Of a stretch of DNA of 64,000 bases, positions 1-8,868 are shown in pieces. Position 1 is the first letter of the stretch. Each line of letters begins with the position of its first letter. This DNA is from Pseudomonadota bacterium. GTDB taxonomy: Bacteria; Pseudomonadota; Gammaproteobacteria; Burkholderiales; Burkholderiaceae_B. Both the position numbers and the translations under genes were made by a program. Under the pieces are notes generated by a model. The model was given only the letters and a program-made list of their open reading frames with translations, did not search any database and was not told the origin of the DNA. The stretch is from positions 1 through 64,000 of the forward strand of contig JAEXOO010000040.1 in assembly GCA_023439305.1 (NCBI GenBank), written 5' to 3'.

Positions 1-1
1 C

Positions 2-190
2 AGGCCAGTTGGGCGCTATCGCCCGGAAATCGAGCGGGAATTCCTGATCTGGCGGCCTGTGATGGCCGGGCGGGCCACCGTCGGCGAGATCCGCCGGCGG
101 GAGGTCCTGCTGCTGGACCTGATCAAACTCAACCATCTCATGGACGCCGAGGCGGCCGCAGACGCGGCGCGCCAGGCGAATAGCAAATGA
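2..190 (+). CDS. C-terminal fragment of a phage tail-region protein (partial)
   Basis: The reading frame is open from the window edge and stops at 188-190, giving about 62 residues of a charged, helical C-terminus rich in Glu, Arg and Ala. Its stop overlaps the start of the tape-measure gene (ATGA), the tight coupling expected of a phage late operon. The gene just upstream of a tape measure is usually a tail-assembly chaperone or small tail protein. That assignment rests on position only; I see no diagnostic motif, and the N-terminus is outside the window. Confidence 0.55.
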   Translation, partial: RPVGRYRPEIEREFLIWRPVMAGRATVGEIRRREVLLLDLIKLNHLMDAEAAADAARQANSK

Positions 191-2052
191 CCATTGTTCG
201 AGAACTTGTGACGCTCCTGCGCTACAAGGTGGACGAGTCCGGGCTGAAAAAGGACGCACGGACCGCGCAGTCTTGGTGGCGCCGGGTCGTAGGCCTTGGA
301 CGAGCAGCCTCGGACGGCTGGCGGCAGGGCGTGCGCGGCGTGCTGGACGAGTATGGGCTGGTTCCTGGCCAGGTCATGCGCGGGATCATCCAGCAGCGTC
401 GGCTGAATCGCGAGCAGCGGGAGTCGGCCAAGAACGTTAAGGCCGTGGGCGGGCAGTACACCGCCCTGGCCGGAACGATTAAAAATTTCTTCGGGGCATT
501 CCTTGGGTTTGAGGGCATTCGGGGGTTTCTGACTGCCGGCGACGAGTTCGGTCAGATCGAGGCGCGGCTGAAAAACGCCACTAGCAGCTACGGCGAGTTC
601 ATTGCCGTGGATAAAGAGCTTGCTGCTAACTCGCGCGAGTCCTACAAGCCGTTTGCGGCAAATGCTGAGCTGTTCATCCGTACGAACGACGTGATGAAGG
701 CGTTGGGCAAAACCACCCGCGACACGCTTGATGTGGTCTCGGCCACGAACCTGTCCCTGGCGGCCAGCGGGGCCACCGCTGACAAATCCTCGTCATTCAT
801 CGACCAGTTCTCGAAGGACCTGGGCCTGGGCGCACTGAGCGCCAATGGCTTCAGTAGCATGGTGGCCAACAACCAGCGCATGCTCAAGTATCTGGTTGAT
901 GGACTGAAAGAGACGAATCCAGCCCTGGGCGCGACCATGGCCAACTTCCAGAAGTTGGTTAAGGAAGGCAAGATCACCACGGATGTGATGATCCCCGCCT
1001 TGCGCAGTCAGATGGCCAAGATGCGGCAGGACGTCGAGGACATGCCCGTGTCTCTGGGCGATGCCGCGACGGTATTCCGCGACAAAATGGCGCGGGTGAG
1101 CTGGGCCATAGAAAAACAGTACGGGATCATCCGAAAGCTGACCACGGCGCTGGGTTTGCTGGGCGACAACTTGCGTGAAATCCTGCATTTGCTCTGGCTA
1201 GTAGGGATGTCCTGGGGCCTGACGCGGCTCGCAGGTAGCGCCGTGTCTATGACCGGCGTATTTCGTACGCTGCTCGGCCTGGTGGGTATGCTGATCAAGC
1301 GGTTTTGGGTGCTGGTGCGTCCATTTCTGCGCTGGCTGATCGTTGTGGAGGCTATTCGCCTCATTTTCAATGACGTCCTGACCTGGTTGCAGGGTGGGGA
1401 GTCGTTGTTGGGCACGATCATCGGCAGATCGGAAGAGTGGGAAAAGCAGATTCAGGCCGTGCGCGATGGGCTGGAATGGGTCAAGAACCTACTGGGCGGT
1501 GGCGCTGACTCCCTGGGCCAATGGCTCTCCAAGTGGGGGGGCATTAGCATCGTCGTGGGCGGGCTGATATTGCTGCTGGGCTGGATCCCGACCCTGCTTA
1601 TCGCGGGGCTACTGCTGTTGGTGCGGTACTGGAATGAGCTTAAAGCGGGGGCCGCTGAGCTTTGGCAGTCGATGAAGGACGGTGCTGAGCAGTCGTGGCT
1701 GGAGATCCAGCGCAGCTTCACCCGTCTTTTTGATTGGTTTTCCGAGAAAATCGACTGGGTGAAAGGGCTGTTTGCTGGGATGGTCCCAGACATGAGCTGG
1801 GTGCCAAGCGGGGCCGACATTTCAGCTGGGTTCGATCGCATGCTGGGTACTGTGGGTTTGGGCGGGAAACCACCCGCAGCTGCCACAGGCGGACCTTATA
1901 CCGACAGTCGCTCAACCAAGATCTATATCCAGACTGCGGACAACCCCGCCGCTGTAGCGCGGGCGGCTTCAGAGGGGGTGAACAGGGCGTATGGGCCTGC
2001 TGTGCCAGTCGCACCAAACTGGAACACGCCCAATGTTGAAGCGGCACCATAG
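187..2052 (+). CDS. phage tail tape measure protein
   Basis: At 621 residues this sets tail length and is ejected or threaded during infection. Residues about 90-330 look like the tape-measure N-terminal domain: an aromatic-rich segment, then a long Ala/Lys/Met-rich helical stretch. The middle and C-terminal parts hold several hydrophobic segments (about residues 330-410 and 450-480), typical of tape measures that interact with the inner membrane. The C-terminus is Pro/Ala/Gly-rich. It starts on an ATGA overlap with the preceding gene and is followed 9 bp later by the Dit-like gene. Role and family are confident from size, position and domain pattern; it is rather short, implying a modest-length tail. 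Confidence 0.85.
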   Translation: MTIVRELVTLLRYKVDESGLKKDARTAQSWWRRVVGLGRAASDGWRQGVRGVLDEYGLVPGQVMRGIIQQRRLNREQRESAKNVKAVGGQYTALAGTIKNFFGAFLGFEGIRGFLTAGDEFGQIEARLKNATSSYGEFIAVDKELAANSRESYKPFAANAELFIRTNDVMKALGKTTRDTLDVVSATNLSLAASGATADKSSSFIDQFSKDLGLGALSANGFSSMVANNQRMLKYLVDGLKETNPALGATMANFQKLVKEGKITTDVMIPALRSQMAKMRQDVEDMPVSLGDAATVFRDKMARVSWAIEKQYGIIRKLTTALGLLGDNLREILHLLWLVGMSWGLTRLAGSAVSMTGVFRTLLGLVGMLIKRFWVLVRPFLRWLIVVEAIRLIFNDVLTWLQGGESLLGTIIGRSEEWEKQIQAVRDGLEWVKNLLGGGADSLGQWLSKWGGISIVVGGLILLLGWIPTLLIAGLLLLVRYWNELKAGAAELWQSMKDGAEQSWLEIQRSFTRLFDWFSEKIDWVKGLFAGMVPDMSWVPSGADISAGFDRMLGTVGLGGKPPAAATGGPYTDSRSTKIYIQTADNPAAVARAASEGVNRAYGPAVPVAPNWNTPNVEAAP

Positions 2053-2061
2053 GGGGAAGAC

Positions 2062-2628
2062 ATGGCCTTTGTATCTTTGTTGTTTGGGTTGCCTGGCAAT
2101 CAGACCATGATCGGTAGCATCCCCCTGGATGCCCTGTTGTCCGAAGACACGGAGCTGACAGCCAATGCCAGCCAGTACGCGGTCGAGGATGGCACGGTGA
2201 TTTCCGACCACATCACCCGGGAGCCGGAACGCTTGTCTATGTCTGGAATCATCTCGGCGGCCAGTATTTTCGCTTTCGGCGCGGGAGGCCGCTCCAAACT
2301 TATTGCCGCGAAAGACGCGCTGCGCCAGATCCATGAACGGCGTGTACCTATCACCATCATCACGGGCTCTGATGTGTACGTGAATTTTGCAATGGTGAAT
2401 GCGCGGATCTCGCGCAACAACGAGGGCGAGCAACTGAGCCTGAGCTGCGGGTTTCATAAAATCGACGTGACGCAGCTGCGGGAGGGCGACATACCGCCTG
2501 CCAAGGTGGCCGCGTCGACAAAGGGTAAGGCCGGCAAAACCGGCGCAAAGGGTGGGAAGGTCAGCGATGCGACGGCCAATAAAGTACCGCCGTCCGATCT
2601 GGCCAAAAGTACAGGGTGGGGTACATGA
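2062..2628 (+). CDS. phage baseplate/distal tail (Dit-like) protein
   Basis: 188 residues. The N-terminal 130 residues form a beta-rich domain (IPLDAL...TREPERLSMSG pattern) resembling the N-terminal domain of Dit-like distal-tail/baseplate hub proteins that connect the tail tube to the baseplate. The last 40 residues are Lys/Gly/Ala-rich and low in complexity, probably a flexible tail. It lies directly after the tape measure, where this protein sits in many myovirus-type prophages. A GGGGGAAG ribosome-binding site precedes the ATG. The family call comes from pattern and synteny, not from a database search. Confidence 0.65.
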   Translation: MAFVSLLFGLPGNQTMIGSIPLDALLSEDTELTANASQYAVEDGTVISDHITREPERLSMSGIISAASIFAFGAGGRSKLIAAKDALRQIHERRVPITIITGSDVYVNFAMVNARISRNNEGEQLSLSCGFHKIDVTQLREGDIPPAKVAASTKGKAGKTGAKGGKVSDATANKVPPSDLAKSTGWGT

Positions 2629-2954
2629 TCAAAATTCCGCTGGTCGACCAGAACAGTTTCGTTATTGAGGCCAGTCTGGAGGGCGCCACCTATTTTTTGC
2701 GGTTTGATTGGAATAGCGAGGCGGGTATATGGGTGTTGGGCCTGCAGGACGCCAGCACGGAAACTGTGCTCAATGGCGTTGCCCTGGTGCCAAACAGCCC
2801 GTTGCTGGGCCAGTTCCGGCATCTGGCCGTGCCTCCGGGGGAGTTTGTGGTGGATGCTCAGGACGATGATCTGCAGATCGGGCGGGACTCGTTCCTGACC
2901 GGCCAGGCCACCCTGTATTACGTGGACGAGGACGAATATGCCGCGCTTCGATAG
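2625..2954 (+). CDS. phage baseplate plug-type protein
   Basis: 109 residues, small and beta-rich (FLRFDWNSEAGIWVLGL core), of the baseplate plug type (Pam3 gp18-like) found between the Dit-like protein and the hub in simple contractile-tail phages. I chose the ATG at 2625, which overlaps the previous stop (ATGA) and is preceded by AGGGTGGGG, over an in-frame GTG at 2616. The next gene starts inside its 3' end, so translation is coupled throughout this module. Confidence 0.6.
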   Translation: MIKIPLVDQNSFVIEASLEGATYFLRFDWNSEAGIWVLGLQDASTETVLNGVALVPNSPLLGQFRHLAVPPGEFVVDAQDDDLQIGRDSFLTGQATLYYVDEDEYAALR

Positions 2955-3861
2955 AACCTATCGTCTGTTGGTGGGGCGGCCGGGGCAGAAGGGCGTAGAG
3001 ATCGCGCCGCCGCTGCGAATTACGTTCGATATCTCAAAAGACACGGGCGAGGATCCCAATCAGATCAAGATCCGCATCTGGGGGTTGAGTCCTGCGACAC
3101 GGGAGGCGATTGTCGAGCCTGACAACGTCGCCGCGCTGTATGCGGGCTACGAGCAGGAGGATGGCGCGCTGCTGATCGCCTATGGCACCGTGCTGCGGGG
3201 TTGGACGTTTTTTGACGCACCGGAAGTGATTACCGAGCTGGAAGTACTGGATGGCTATGCCGAGATCCGCGACACCGTCGTGAGCCTGGGCTATGGCCCG
3301 GGCGTGCGTGCGCGCCTGATCATCGAAGGCATCGCCCGCCAGATGGGACTGCGCCTGGTCATGGCCCAGGACGCGCCGGACCGAGTGTGGCAGAACGGAT
3401 TCAGCTATTACGGCGCCGCGCGCGTGGCGTTGCACAAAGCGGTCCAGGGTACAGGGCTGGAATACTCGATTCAGAACGGTGAGCTGCAGGTAATCGCCCG
3501 GCGCGGTACCACCACTCGCCAGGGGTTCGTGCTGGCGGCTGACAGTGGATTGATCGGCGTACCCGAGCGTACACGCCAGGGCGCGCGCGAGAAGGCCAGG
3601 GTCAAGGACCAGCGCACCGGGGACAACCGAGACATCGTGTCGTCGCGTCAGCAGGCCGATGGCTGGCGGGTGACTTCCTTGCTGCTGCCCACGCTCAATC
3701 CAGGCGACCTGGTCAAGTTGGAGAGCCGCACGGTTCAGGATTGGTTTCGGATCGAGAGCCTACGCCATACCGGAGACTGGGGCGGGCAGGGCGATTGGAT
3801 TACGGAGCTGGAGTTGGTCGACCGCAATGCGCCACCCAAAAAGAAAGGAAAAACATCATGA
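2938..3861 (+). CDS. phage baseplate hub protein (gp27/D-like)
   Basis: 307 residues. The N-terminus (FDRTYRLLVGRPG, ITFDISKD, NQIKIRIWGLSP) is the beta-sandwich of small hub proteins. The remainder resembles the tube-like hub domains that hold the spike. GAGG lies just before the ATG, which overlaps the upstream gene by 17 bp. It is followed by an ATGA overlap with the spike gene, as expected for a hub/spike pair. The family is inferred from order and sequence pattern. Confidence 0.7.
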   Translation: MPRFDRTYRLLVGRPGQKGVEIAPPLRITFDISKDTGEDPNQIKIRIWGLSPATREAIVEPDNVAALYAGYEQEDGALLIAYGTVLRGWTFFDAPEVITELEVLDGYAEIRDTVVSLGYGPGVRARLIIEGIARQMGLRLVMAQDAPDRVWQNGFSYYGAARVALHKAVQGTGLEYSIQNGELQVIARRGTTTRQGFVLAADSGLIGVPERTRQGAREKARVKDQRTGDNRDIVSSRQQADGWRVTSLLLPTLNPGDLVKLESRTVQDWFRIESLRHTGDWGGQGDWITELELVDRNAPPKKKGKTS

Positions 3862-4529
3862 ACGGGTTGATTGCCGCCGCCCTGGCGGAAATGAACGTGT
3901 GCATGCCGGGGGTCGTGGACGCCTACGACGGCAAGACGGTGACTGCTCGCCCGGCTATGCCCAAGCAGCTGGCCAACGGTGAAAGTCTGGCCGCGCCGCT
4001 GATTGTGCAGGTTCCGGTGTGCTGGCCGATAGCCGACGGCGGCCGGGCCATGATCACGGTGCCGCTCAAGCCGGGCGATCCCGTGGTGCTGCATTTCTCG
4101 CAGCGCAGCCTGGAAAACTGGCTGTCTGGCTCGGACCAGGCCCCGGATGATCCACGCCAGTTTGATCTGACAGACGCATTTGCCACTCCGGTGATGCGAC
4201 CGGGTCCGGTGGCCGACATAGAGAACGTGTCGATCCAGTACGGGCCGGGATCCATGAAGTTGGCGCCCGACGGCAGTCTGACCATCCGCGTGCCGCGCAA
4301 GCACATCATTGCCGACGAAACTATTTTCGATAGCCCGGTGACCATCAATGGCCTGCTGACCTACACAGCGGGCATGTCCGGCTCGGGCGGCCAAGGTAAC
4401 TCGATCAGCATCACCGGCGGGGCGCACTTTGAAGGCGGCGATATCACCCACAACGACAAGAACATCGGTTCTGACCACAAGCACAGCGGCGTGCAGCCTG
4501 GCGGTGGTAATTCTGGAGGGCCTGTGTGA
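3858..4529 (+). CDS. phage baseplate spike, Gp138 N-terminal-domain type
   Basis: 223 residues from the ATG at 3858, which overlaps the hub stop; a longer frame back to 3741 lies inside the hub gene and is rejected. The N-terminal 100 residues (ARPAMPKQL, VPVCWPIADGGRAMITVPLKPGDPV) form the OB-fold typical of membrane-puncturing spikes of the Gp138 family. The C-terminal third is Gly-rich beta-helical repeat ending in a His-rich KHSGVQPGGGNSGGPV tip, plausibly a metal-binding needle apex. It acts at the baseplate centre to pierce the outer membrane. Confidence 0.75.
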   Translation: MNGLIAAALAEMNVCMPGVVDAYDGKTVTARPAMPKQLANGESLAAPLIVQVPVCWPIADGGRAMITVPLKPGDPVVLHFSQRSLENWLSGSDQAPDDPRQFDLTDAFATPVMRPGPVADIENVSIQYGPGSMKLAPDGSLTIRVPRKHIIADETIFDSPVTINGLLTYTAGMSGSGGQGNSISITGGAHFEGGDITHNDKNIGSDHKHSGVQPGGGNSGGPV

Positions 4530-4891
4530 TGGGTTGGGATCTGAAGCTGGACCGAAACCACGACCTCGCGCTATCACGCGATCAGGACCTGGTGCTGGTG
4601 GATGGCGCTGACCGGATCCGCCAGCAGATCACGGTGACCCTGCTGACGTTCCTGGGCGAATGGTTCCTGGACGAAACCTGGGGCGTGCCGTATCTGGAAA
4701 AAATCCTGGTCAAGGCCCCGAGCCGGGCCGAGATCGAGAACATCGTGCGCGCCAAAGTGCGCGACGTGCCAGGCGTGCAGGCAGTGCCGACGGTGCAGAT
4801 TGAGATAGACGCCGGGGCGCGTCGCGGGCGCATCACGCTGCCCGATATCGAAACCGACGAGGGACCGATCGAGGTCTCAGTTATCCAATAG
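4529..4891 (+). CDS. phage baseplate wedge protein, gp25/W-like (DUF2634-type)
   Basis: 120 residues. The sequence reads DLALSRDQDLVLVDGADRIRQQITVTLL followed by GEWFLDETWGVPY, the signature pattern of small gp25/W-like baseplate proteins. The ATG at 4529 is 8 nt after a GGAGGG site and overlaps the upstream TGA; an in-frame GTG at 4526 is the alternative start. It sits immediately before the J gene, the universal arrangement in contractile-tail baseplates, where it joins the wedge to the sheath. Confidence 0.8.
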   Translation: MGWDLKLDRNHDLALSRDQDLVLVDGADRIRQQITVTLLTFLGEWFLDETWGVPYLEKILVKAPSRAEIENIVRAKVRDVPGVQAVPTVQIEIDAGARRGRITLPDIETDEGPIEVSVIQ

Positions 4892-4902
4892 GACAATGAA
4901 AC

Positions 4903-6363
4903 ATGGCTGATTACGGTGTAACCCCGGAGGGGTTCGTGCGCCCGCGCCTGCCCGAGATCCGGACGGAGATCATAGAGGACCTGCGCCGAAACCTGCGCGC
5001 CAAAGGCCTGCCCGACGATATCGAAACGCGGCCTGACTCGGTTATGGGCGTGCTGATCGACACGTTCGCGGAGCGCGAGGCGGCGCTGTGGGAGATGGGG
5101 GAGGGGGTGTATTACGCCATGTACCCGGGATCTGCGACAGACGTATCGCTCGACAGATCGGTTTCGTTTACAGGCGTGCGGCGCCTGAAGGCCGAGCGCA
5201 GCCGGGCATATGTGGTGGCGTATGGGCTGCAGGGCACGCAGATCCTGGCGGGCGCACAGGTCCGGCATCGCAGCACACAGAACATCTGGCAAACGACCGA
5301 GGATGTCACGATCAGCGCGGCCGCAGCGTCTGATGTGCGGATTGTGCCAATAGTCCAACCATCGCCCACGTATACCACCTATACCGTGACAGTTGACGGT
5401 GTGCCGTTTAGCCATGTCAGTGAACCTGGCGCCACGATCTCTGCGGTGTTGACGGGCCTAGTGGCCGCTCTGTCCACCAGTGGCTTGCAGGTATCCAGTG
5501 ACGGCGCGGCCATTCGTCTGGTTTCCACGGCGACCGTGTCCGTCAGCATCCAGCTGACCAGCAACCTCACGTTCAGCGAGGTGGGTTCTGCGGTGCTGGC
5601 CGAGACGATTGATGCCATACCCGAGGTGTCGGACCCTGGGGATCTGAACGCAATCGTGACGCTGGTGCCGGGCTGGGTCCGTGTGGCGAATCTGCAGGCC
5701 GGCGCAGTCGGGCGGCTGCGCGAGACTGATCCGCAACTCAAGGCACGTTACCCCTCGGGAGTGTTCAGGCTTGGCGCCGGCACGCTGCCCAGTATCGGAC
5801 CCAACATACGCAACGACGTGCCGGGCGTTGTGGATATCCGAGTGCTCCAGAACACGACGGACTTTATCGATTCGGCAGGCCGGCTGCCCCACAGCGTTCA
5901 TGTGATCGTGGACGGTGGCATTGATGACGATATCGCCCAGGCTATTTATCGCTACAAGGGCGGCGGCATCGACACCAACGGGGCTGTATCCAAGACGCTG
6001 ACTACTTCGGAAGGCCAGCAGATCATCCAATTTGACCGTCCAGAGCCGGTGTATGTCTGGGCTCGCGCGCAGGTGACCCTACTGCCGCCTGACGAACAAG
6101 CATTCCCGTCTGATGGCTTTGAGCAGGTCAAAGCCTCGATTCTGACCACCGGCAAGGGCCATGTCATCGGTCAAGATGTGCGGATCCAGCGTTTTTTCTG
6201 CCTGATCTACGGGACCAGAGGCATCGATACGGTCGACCTGCAGTTCGCCTATTCGACCGATCCAGATTTTGTGCCGGGGCCGGGCGACTACGCGGCGGCC
6301 AACATCGTGATCGGCGATATCCAGAAAGCGCTGTTTGACGCCAGCCGCATCGAGGTGACCTGA
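4903..6363 (+). CDS. phage baseplate assembly protein J
   Basis: 486 residues. The N-terminus (TPEGFVRPRLPEIRTEIIEDLRRNL) and the RLRETDPQLKARYP motif near residue 270 are characteristic of Baseplate_J-family wedge proteins. The middle carries beta-rich, Ser/Thr-rich insertions. J-like proteins form the wedge around the hub and trigger sheath contraction. It is followed directly by the DUF2612-type gene, with which it is translationally coupled (TGATG). Confidence 0.85.
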   Translation: MADYGVTPEGFVRPRLPEIRTEIIEDLRRNLRAKGLPDDIETRPDSVMGVLIDTFAEREAALWEMGEGVYYAMYPGSATDVSLDRSVSFTGVRRLKAERSRAYVVAYGLQGTQILAGAQVRHRSTQNIWQTTEDVTISAAAASDVRIVPIVQPSPTYTTYTVTVDGVPFSHVSEPGATISAVLTGLVAALSTSGLQVSSDGAAIRLVSTATVSVSIQLTSNLTFSEVGSAVLAETIDAIPEVSDPGDLNAIVTLVPGWVRVANLQAGAVGRLRETDPQLKARYPSGVFRLGAGTLPSIGPNIRNDVPGVVDIRVLQNTTDFIDSAGRLPHSVHVIVDGGIDDDIAQAIYRYKGGGIDTNGAVSKTLTTSEGQQIIQFDRPEPVYVWARAQVTLLPPDEQAFPSDGFEQVKASILTTGKGHVIGQDVRIQRFFCLIYGTRGIDTVDLQFAYSTDPDFVPGPGDYAAANIVIGDIQKALFDASRIEVT

Positions 6364-7019
6364 TGAACCTGGAACAAGACCATGCCGGCATCGCTTGGGG
6401 CCATTTCCTGGCGCAGTACGGCGACTCGCCCAGGCTGGAATCACTGGTGCGCGCCCTGTACGCGCCTTTGCAGCACGGGCAGCTGAAAGCCCTGTACGAC
6501 GAGCGGTGGCTCGACACGGCCGTAGGCGCGCAGCTTGACGGCATCGGGGAGATCGTTGGCCAGGCCCGCGAGATCGATGACACGCTGTTCGTGCGGTTCT
6601 TTGGCTTCCAGGGCCAGCCCAACGTGGCGGGTTTCGGTAAGGCTCGGCTGCGCCGGCAGTATGAGCCGGCCGTCGCTGGATCCACCAAGCTGCGCGATCC
6701 GGAGTACCGCAAGATTCTGTACTGGAAGATCGGCCTGAACAACGGCCACGGCACGGCGCCGGAGATCGCCGCGTCAGTGAAGGCCATTTTTGACGCCTCA
6801 ATCGTGCGCGTGCGTGACCTGGGCAATGCCAAGCTGGGTGTCTGGTTCAACACCACGCCGCAGACCAATCCGGCGATGCTGGTGAATGCTGAACGATGGG
6901 TGCCGGCGCTCGCTGGCGTTGGCGTGGAGCTGCTGGCCAACACTGACGAAAAACCGTTCGGGTTCATTAATCAGGGGTTTTATGGGTTTGGCGTCGGTGT
7001 GCTGGCGCGTGGAGTGTGA
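6363..7019 (+). CDS. phage baseplate/tail protein, DUF2612-like (tail protein I position)
   Basis: 218 residues. It occupies the position of tail protein I, between J and the fibre genes, and has the DUF2612-type pattern (LVRALYAPLQ, AVGAQLDGIGEIVGQ, EYRKILYWKIGLNNGHGT). Proteins here usually close the baseplate wedge and provide the fibre docking point. It contains a Gly/Phe-rich FGFQGQPNVAGFG motif and ends in a related PFGFINQGFYGFG segment; a similar motif recurs at the C-terminus of the protein at 8069. Its start overlaps the J stop. Confidence 0.7.
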   Translation: MNLEQDHAGIAWGHFLAQYGDSPRLESLVRALYAPLQHGQLKALYDERWLDTAVGAQLDGIGEIVGQAREIDDTLFVRFFGFQGQPNVAGFGKARLRRQYEPAVAGSTKLRDPEYRKILYWKIGLNNGHGTAPEIAASVKAIFDASIVRVRDLGNAKLGVWFNTTPQTNPAMLVNAERWVPALAGVGVELLANTDEKPFGFINQGFYGFGVGVLARGV

Positions 7020-7021
7020 CG

Positions 7022-7396
7022 ATGAAATTTGTGGGAAATAAGCTGCTGCTCAAGCAGGGCGAGACATTCAATTTTTCGGGCGCTGTGCTGAATAAACGCA
7101 GCGCCACGCCCATTGAAACCCTGGGGCTGACAGTCCGCTCTCAGATCCGGCGATGCAATGCTGAGCGCGACTTGATTGCGGATCTGGAGTGCGCATGGCT
7201 GGATCCGGCCGCGGCGGTAGTCACCATTCATTACCCCGGGGATTCGGCGTCCTGGCCGCCGGGCAACGCGCTGTGGGACGTTCAGCTGATCGATCAGTCC
7301 GGCCAGGTGCGGATCACCGATTCTGTGGAGCTTGTGATCGAGCGCCATGTCACCCGCACCGCCGCGGAGGGAGGCAATGGAACCCCTGGTCTTTAA
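7022..7396 (+). CDS. small phage structural protein, unknown function
   Basis: 124 residues from the ATG at 7022, chosen because GGAG lies 7 nt upstream; an in-frame GTG at 7016 is possible. The protein is predicted beta-rich (KLLLKQGETFNFSG, WDVQLIDQSGQVRITDSVEL) with an Ig-like appearance. Its place between the baseplate and fibre genes suggests a fibre-attachment or decoration protein. I do not recognise a named family. Confidence 0.55.
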   Translation: MKFVGNKLLLKQGETFNFSGAVLNKRSATPIETLGLTVRSQIRRCNAERDLIADLECAWLDPAAAVVTIHYPGDSASWPPGNALWDVQLIDQSGQVRITDSVELVIERHVTRTAAEGGNGTPGL

Positions 7397-7568
7397 TCTC
7401 GCACCGGCCCTGGAGCCGGTTGTGTTCATCCTGCAGTCTGCTGACTGCGAAGTGCGGTTCGAGCAGCCCGAAAGCAGCATTTTAGTTGAAATTGCGCCAT
7501 CCCTATTCATCAAAGACGAGGACGATCAGACCGACTTCCTCGGGTATTACAACCTCGCAAAAGGATAA
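7377..7568 (+). CDS. small phage protein, unknown function
   Basis: 63 residues from the ATG at 7377, preceded by a GGAGGGAG ribosome-binding site and overlapping the previous gene by 20 bp. It is acidic and hydrophobic with no recognisable motif. It is translated tightly within the fibre region and followed 3 bp later by the next gene, so it is probably expressed. Function unknown. Confidence 0.5.
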   Translation: MEPLVFNLAPALEPVVFILQSADCEVRFEQPESSILVEIAPSLFIKDEDDQTDFLGYYNLAKG

Positions 7569-7571
7569 AAC

Positions 7572-8066
7572 ATGTCTTTGTCTGCAAACGTCGTTGCTCT
7601 GGCCCAGGCCATCGGCGTGGATATCGGCTCCATCAATGCCCGCATCGGCACTCTGAGCACACTCACCACCACCGAAAAAAGCAATCTGGTCGGCGCGCTG
7701 AACGAGGTTCGTTCCAAGCTGCTGGCCGTTGAATCAACGGCGAACGGCGCGGCACGCATCAATGATGCTGCCAAGGGCGCCGCGACGACGTATTCGAGTA
7801 ACAAAATCGAGTCGTTTGTTTCGGCCAAGATCGCCGAAATCGTGGACGGAGCTCCTACAGCCTTCGATACGCTCAAGGAAATTGCCGATTACATTTCGTC
7901 CGATCAGACGGCAATGGGCGCGCTGACTGCCGCTATCAACACCCGGATTCGGTTCGATGCCGCGCAGGCGCTGACCGCGCCACAGCAGGCGCAGGCCTGC
8001 GCCAATATCGGGGTCGGGAACCCAGAGACGGATTTCGTCGCTTCGTATACCACCGCCAAGGCCTGA
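7572..8066 (+). CDS. phage tail-fibre-type protein (shaft)
   Basis: 164 residues, mostly Ala/Ser/Thr-rich heptad-like sequence (TTTEKSNLVGALNEVRSKL, AAKGAATTYSSNKIESFVSAKI). This is typical of trimeric fibre shafts with repeated LNEV/I-sAKIaE elements and a FDTLKEIADYI segment. It ends in an ALTAPQQAQACANIGVG motif common in fibre proteins. It lies 2 bp before the next fibre gene. No receptor-binding head is apparent, so it may be a shaft subunit or adaptor. Confidence 0.6.
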   Translation: MSLSANVVALAQAIGVDIGSINARIGTLSTLTTTEKSNLVGALNEVRSKLLAVESTANGAARINDAAKGAATTYSSNKIESFVSAKIAEIVDGAPTAFDTLKEIADYISSDQTAMGALTAAINTRIRFDAAQALTAPQQAQACANIGVGNPETDFVASYTTAKA

Positions 8067-8068
8067 CC

Positions 8069-8809
8069 ATGCTGGTAGAGCGGATCAAGAGTTTCTGCAC
8101 CGCCGTCGGTGCAGACATCAAGGCGCTCTGGGCAGCGGTGAACGGAAAAATGCCCCGGCGCGGCCTGTATGTGAACCATGGCAATTCGACTGAGCGCCGC
8201 TATTACCTCATCGGCCGGATCACCAACAACAACGGTTCGTTTCGTGTGAAAGGCCTGATAGGCGGGCACGACATCAACACGCAGGGCGGCGGCGCGGTGG
8301 ATCTGTCGATTCACTCGCGTGCGGGGAATATTCCGATTGTGGGGTTCGTCGCGGGGAACATGGGCCTGCAGGACCTGCAGGTCTACAAATCGGCCACCAG
8401 CGAGGTATTCATTTATCTGGTGTCCGGGCAGTACGGTTTGACCGATCTGGAGTACAGCGAAACGCTGGGCGGTACGGTGTATTTCTCACCGGGGTATTCA
8501 CTTGATACGCCCGCAGAAACATTGATTTTCTCGGCCGCTGCGGTGGCTCCTGGGTTGGGCCGGGTCCGGATGATTGGCGGCACCCAGGTTCCGCCCAGCA
8601 CGGCAGGCAGCGCCGGGTTCAACCTCCCTCCGGGCGTCGTAGTGTCGTCGCCTCGCGACGGTGACCTCTGGTCTACGCCGGCGGGCCTGTATTTCCATTT
8701 GAACGGCGTCACGCAGGTATTGGGCGCCAGGCCGGCCGTGTTCGGATTTTCTGGCCAGCCCAACGTGCAAGGGCTGGGTCGCGGCCTGTTCCGCGACAAC
8801 GCCTATTAA
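8069..8809 (+). CDS. phage tail fibre/receptor-binding protein candidate
   Basis: 246 residues. A short N-terminal helical segment leads into a beta-rich body (YYLIGRITNNNGSFRVKGLIGG, TSEVFIYLVSGQYG) resembling the globular head of fibre proteins. The C-terminus has a FGFSGQPNVQGLGRG motif that echoes the DUF2612-like protein at 6363. It ends just before a strong terminator, separating it from the variable fibre gene. With the preceding shaft-like gene it may form one fibre. Confidence 0.55.
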   Translation: MLVERIKSFCTAVGADIKALWAAVNGKMPRRGLYVNHGNSTERRYYLIGRITNNNGSFRVKGLIGGHDINTQGGGAVDLSIHSRAGNIPIVGFVAGNMGLQDLQVYKSATSEVFIYLVSGQYGLTDLEYSETLGGTVYFSPGYSLDTPAETLIFSAAAVAPGLGRVRMIGGTQVPPSTAGSAGFNLPPGVVVSSPRDGDLWSTPAGLYFHLNGVTQVLGARPAVFGFSGQPNVQGLGRGLFRDNAY

Positions 8810-8830
8810 TTTTTGGTTCTGAATCACAGC

Positions 8831-8854
8831 AGCCGCCTTCGGGCGGCTTTTTTT
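8831..8854 (+). terminator. rho-independent terminator between fibre genes
   Basis: AGCCGCC-TTCG-GGCGGCT forms a perfect 7-bp stem with a stable TTCG tetraloop, followed by a run of seven T. It lies after the fibre gene ending at 8809 and only 15 bp before the variable fibre gene. That gene may therefore depend on read-through or antitermination. Confidence 0.85.
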
Positions 8855-8868
8855 ATGGGGTATGAATA

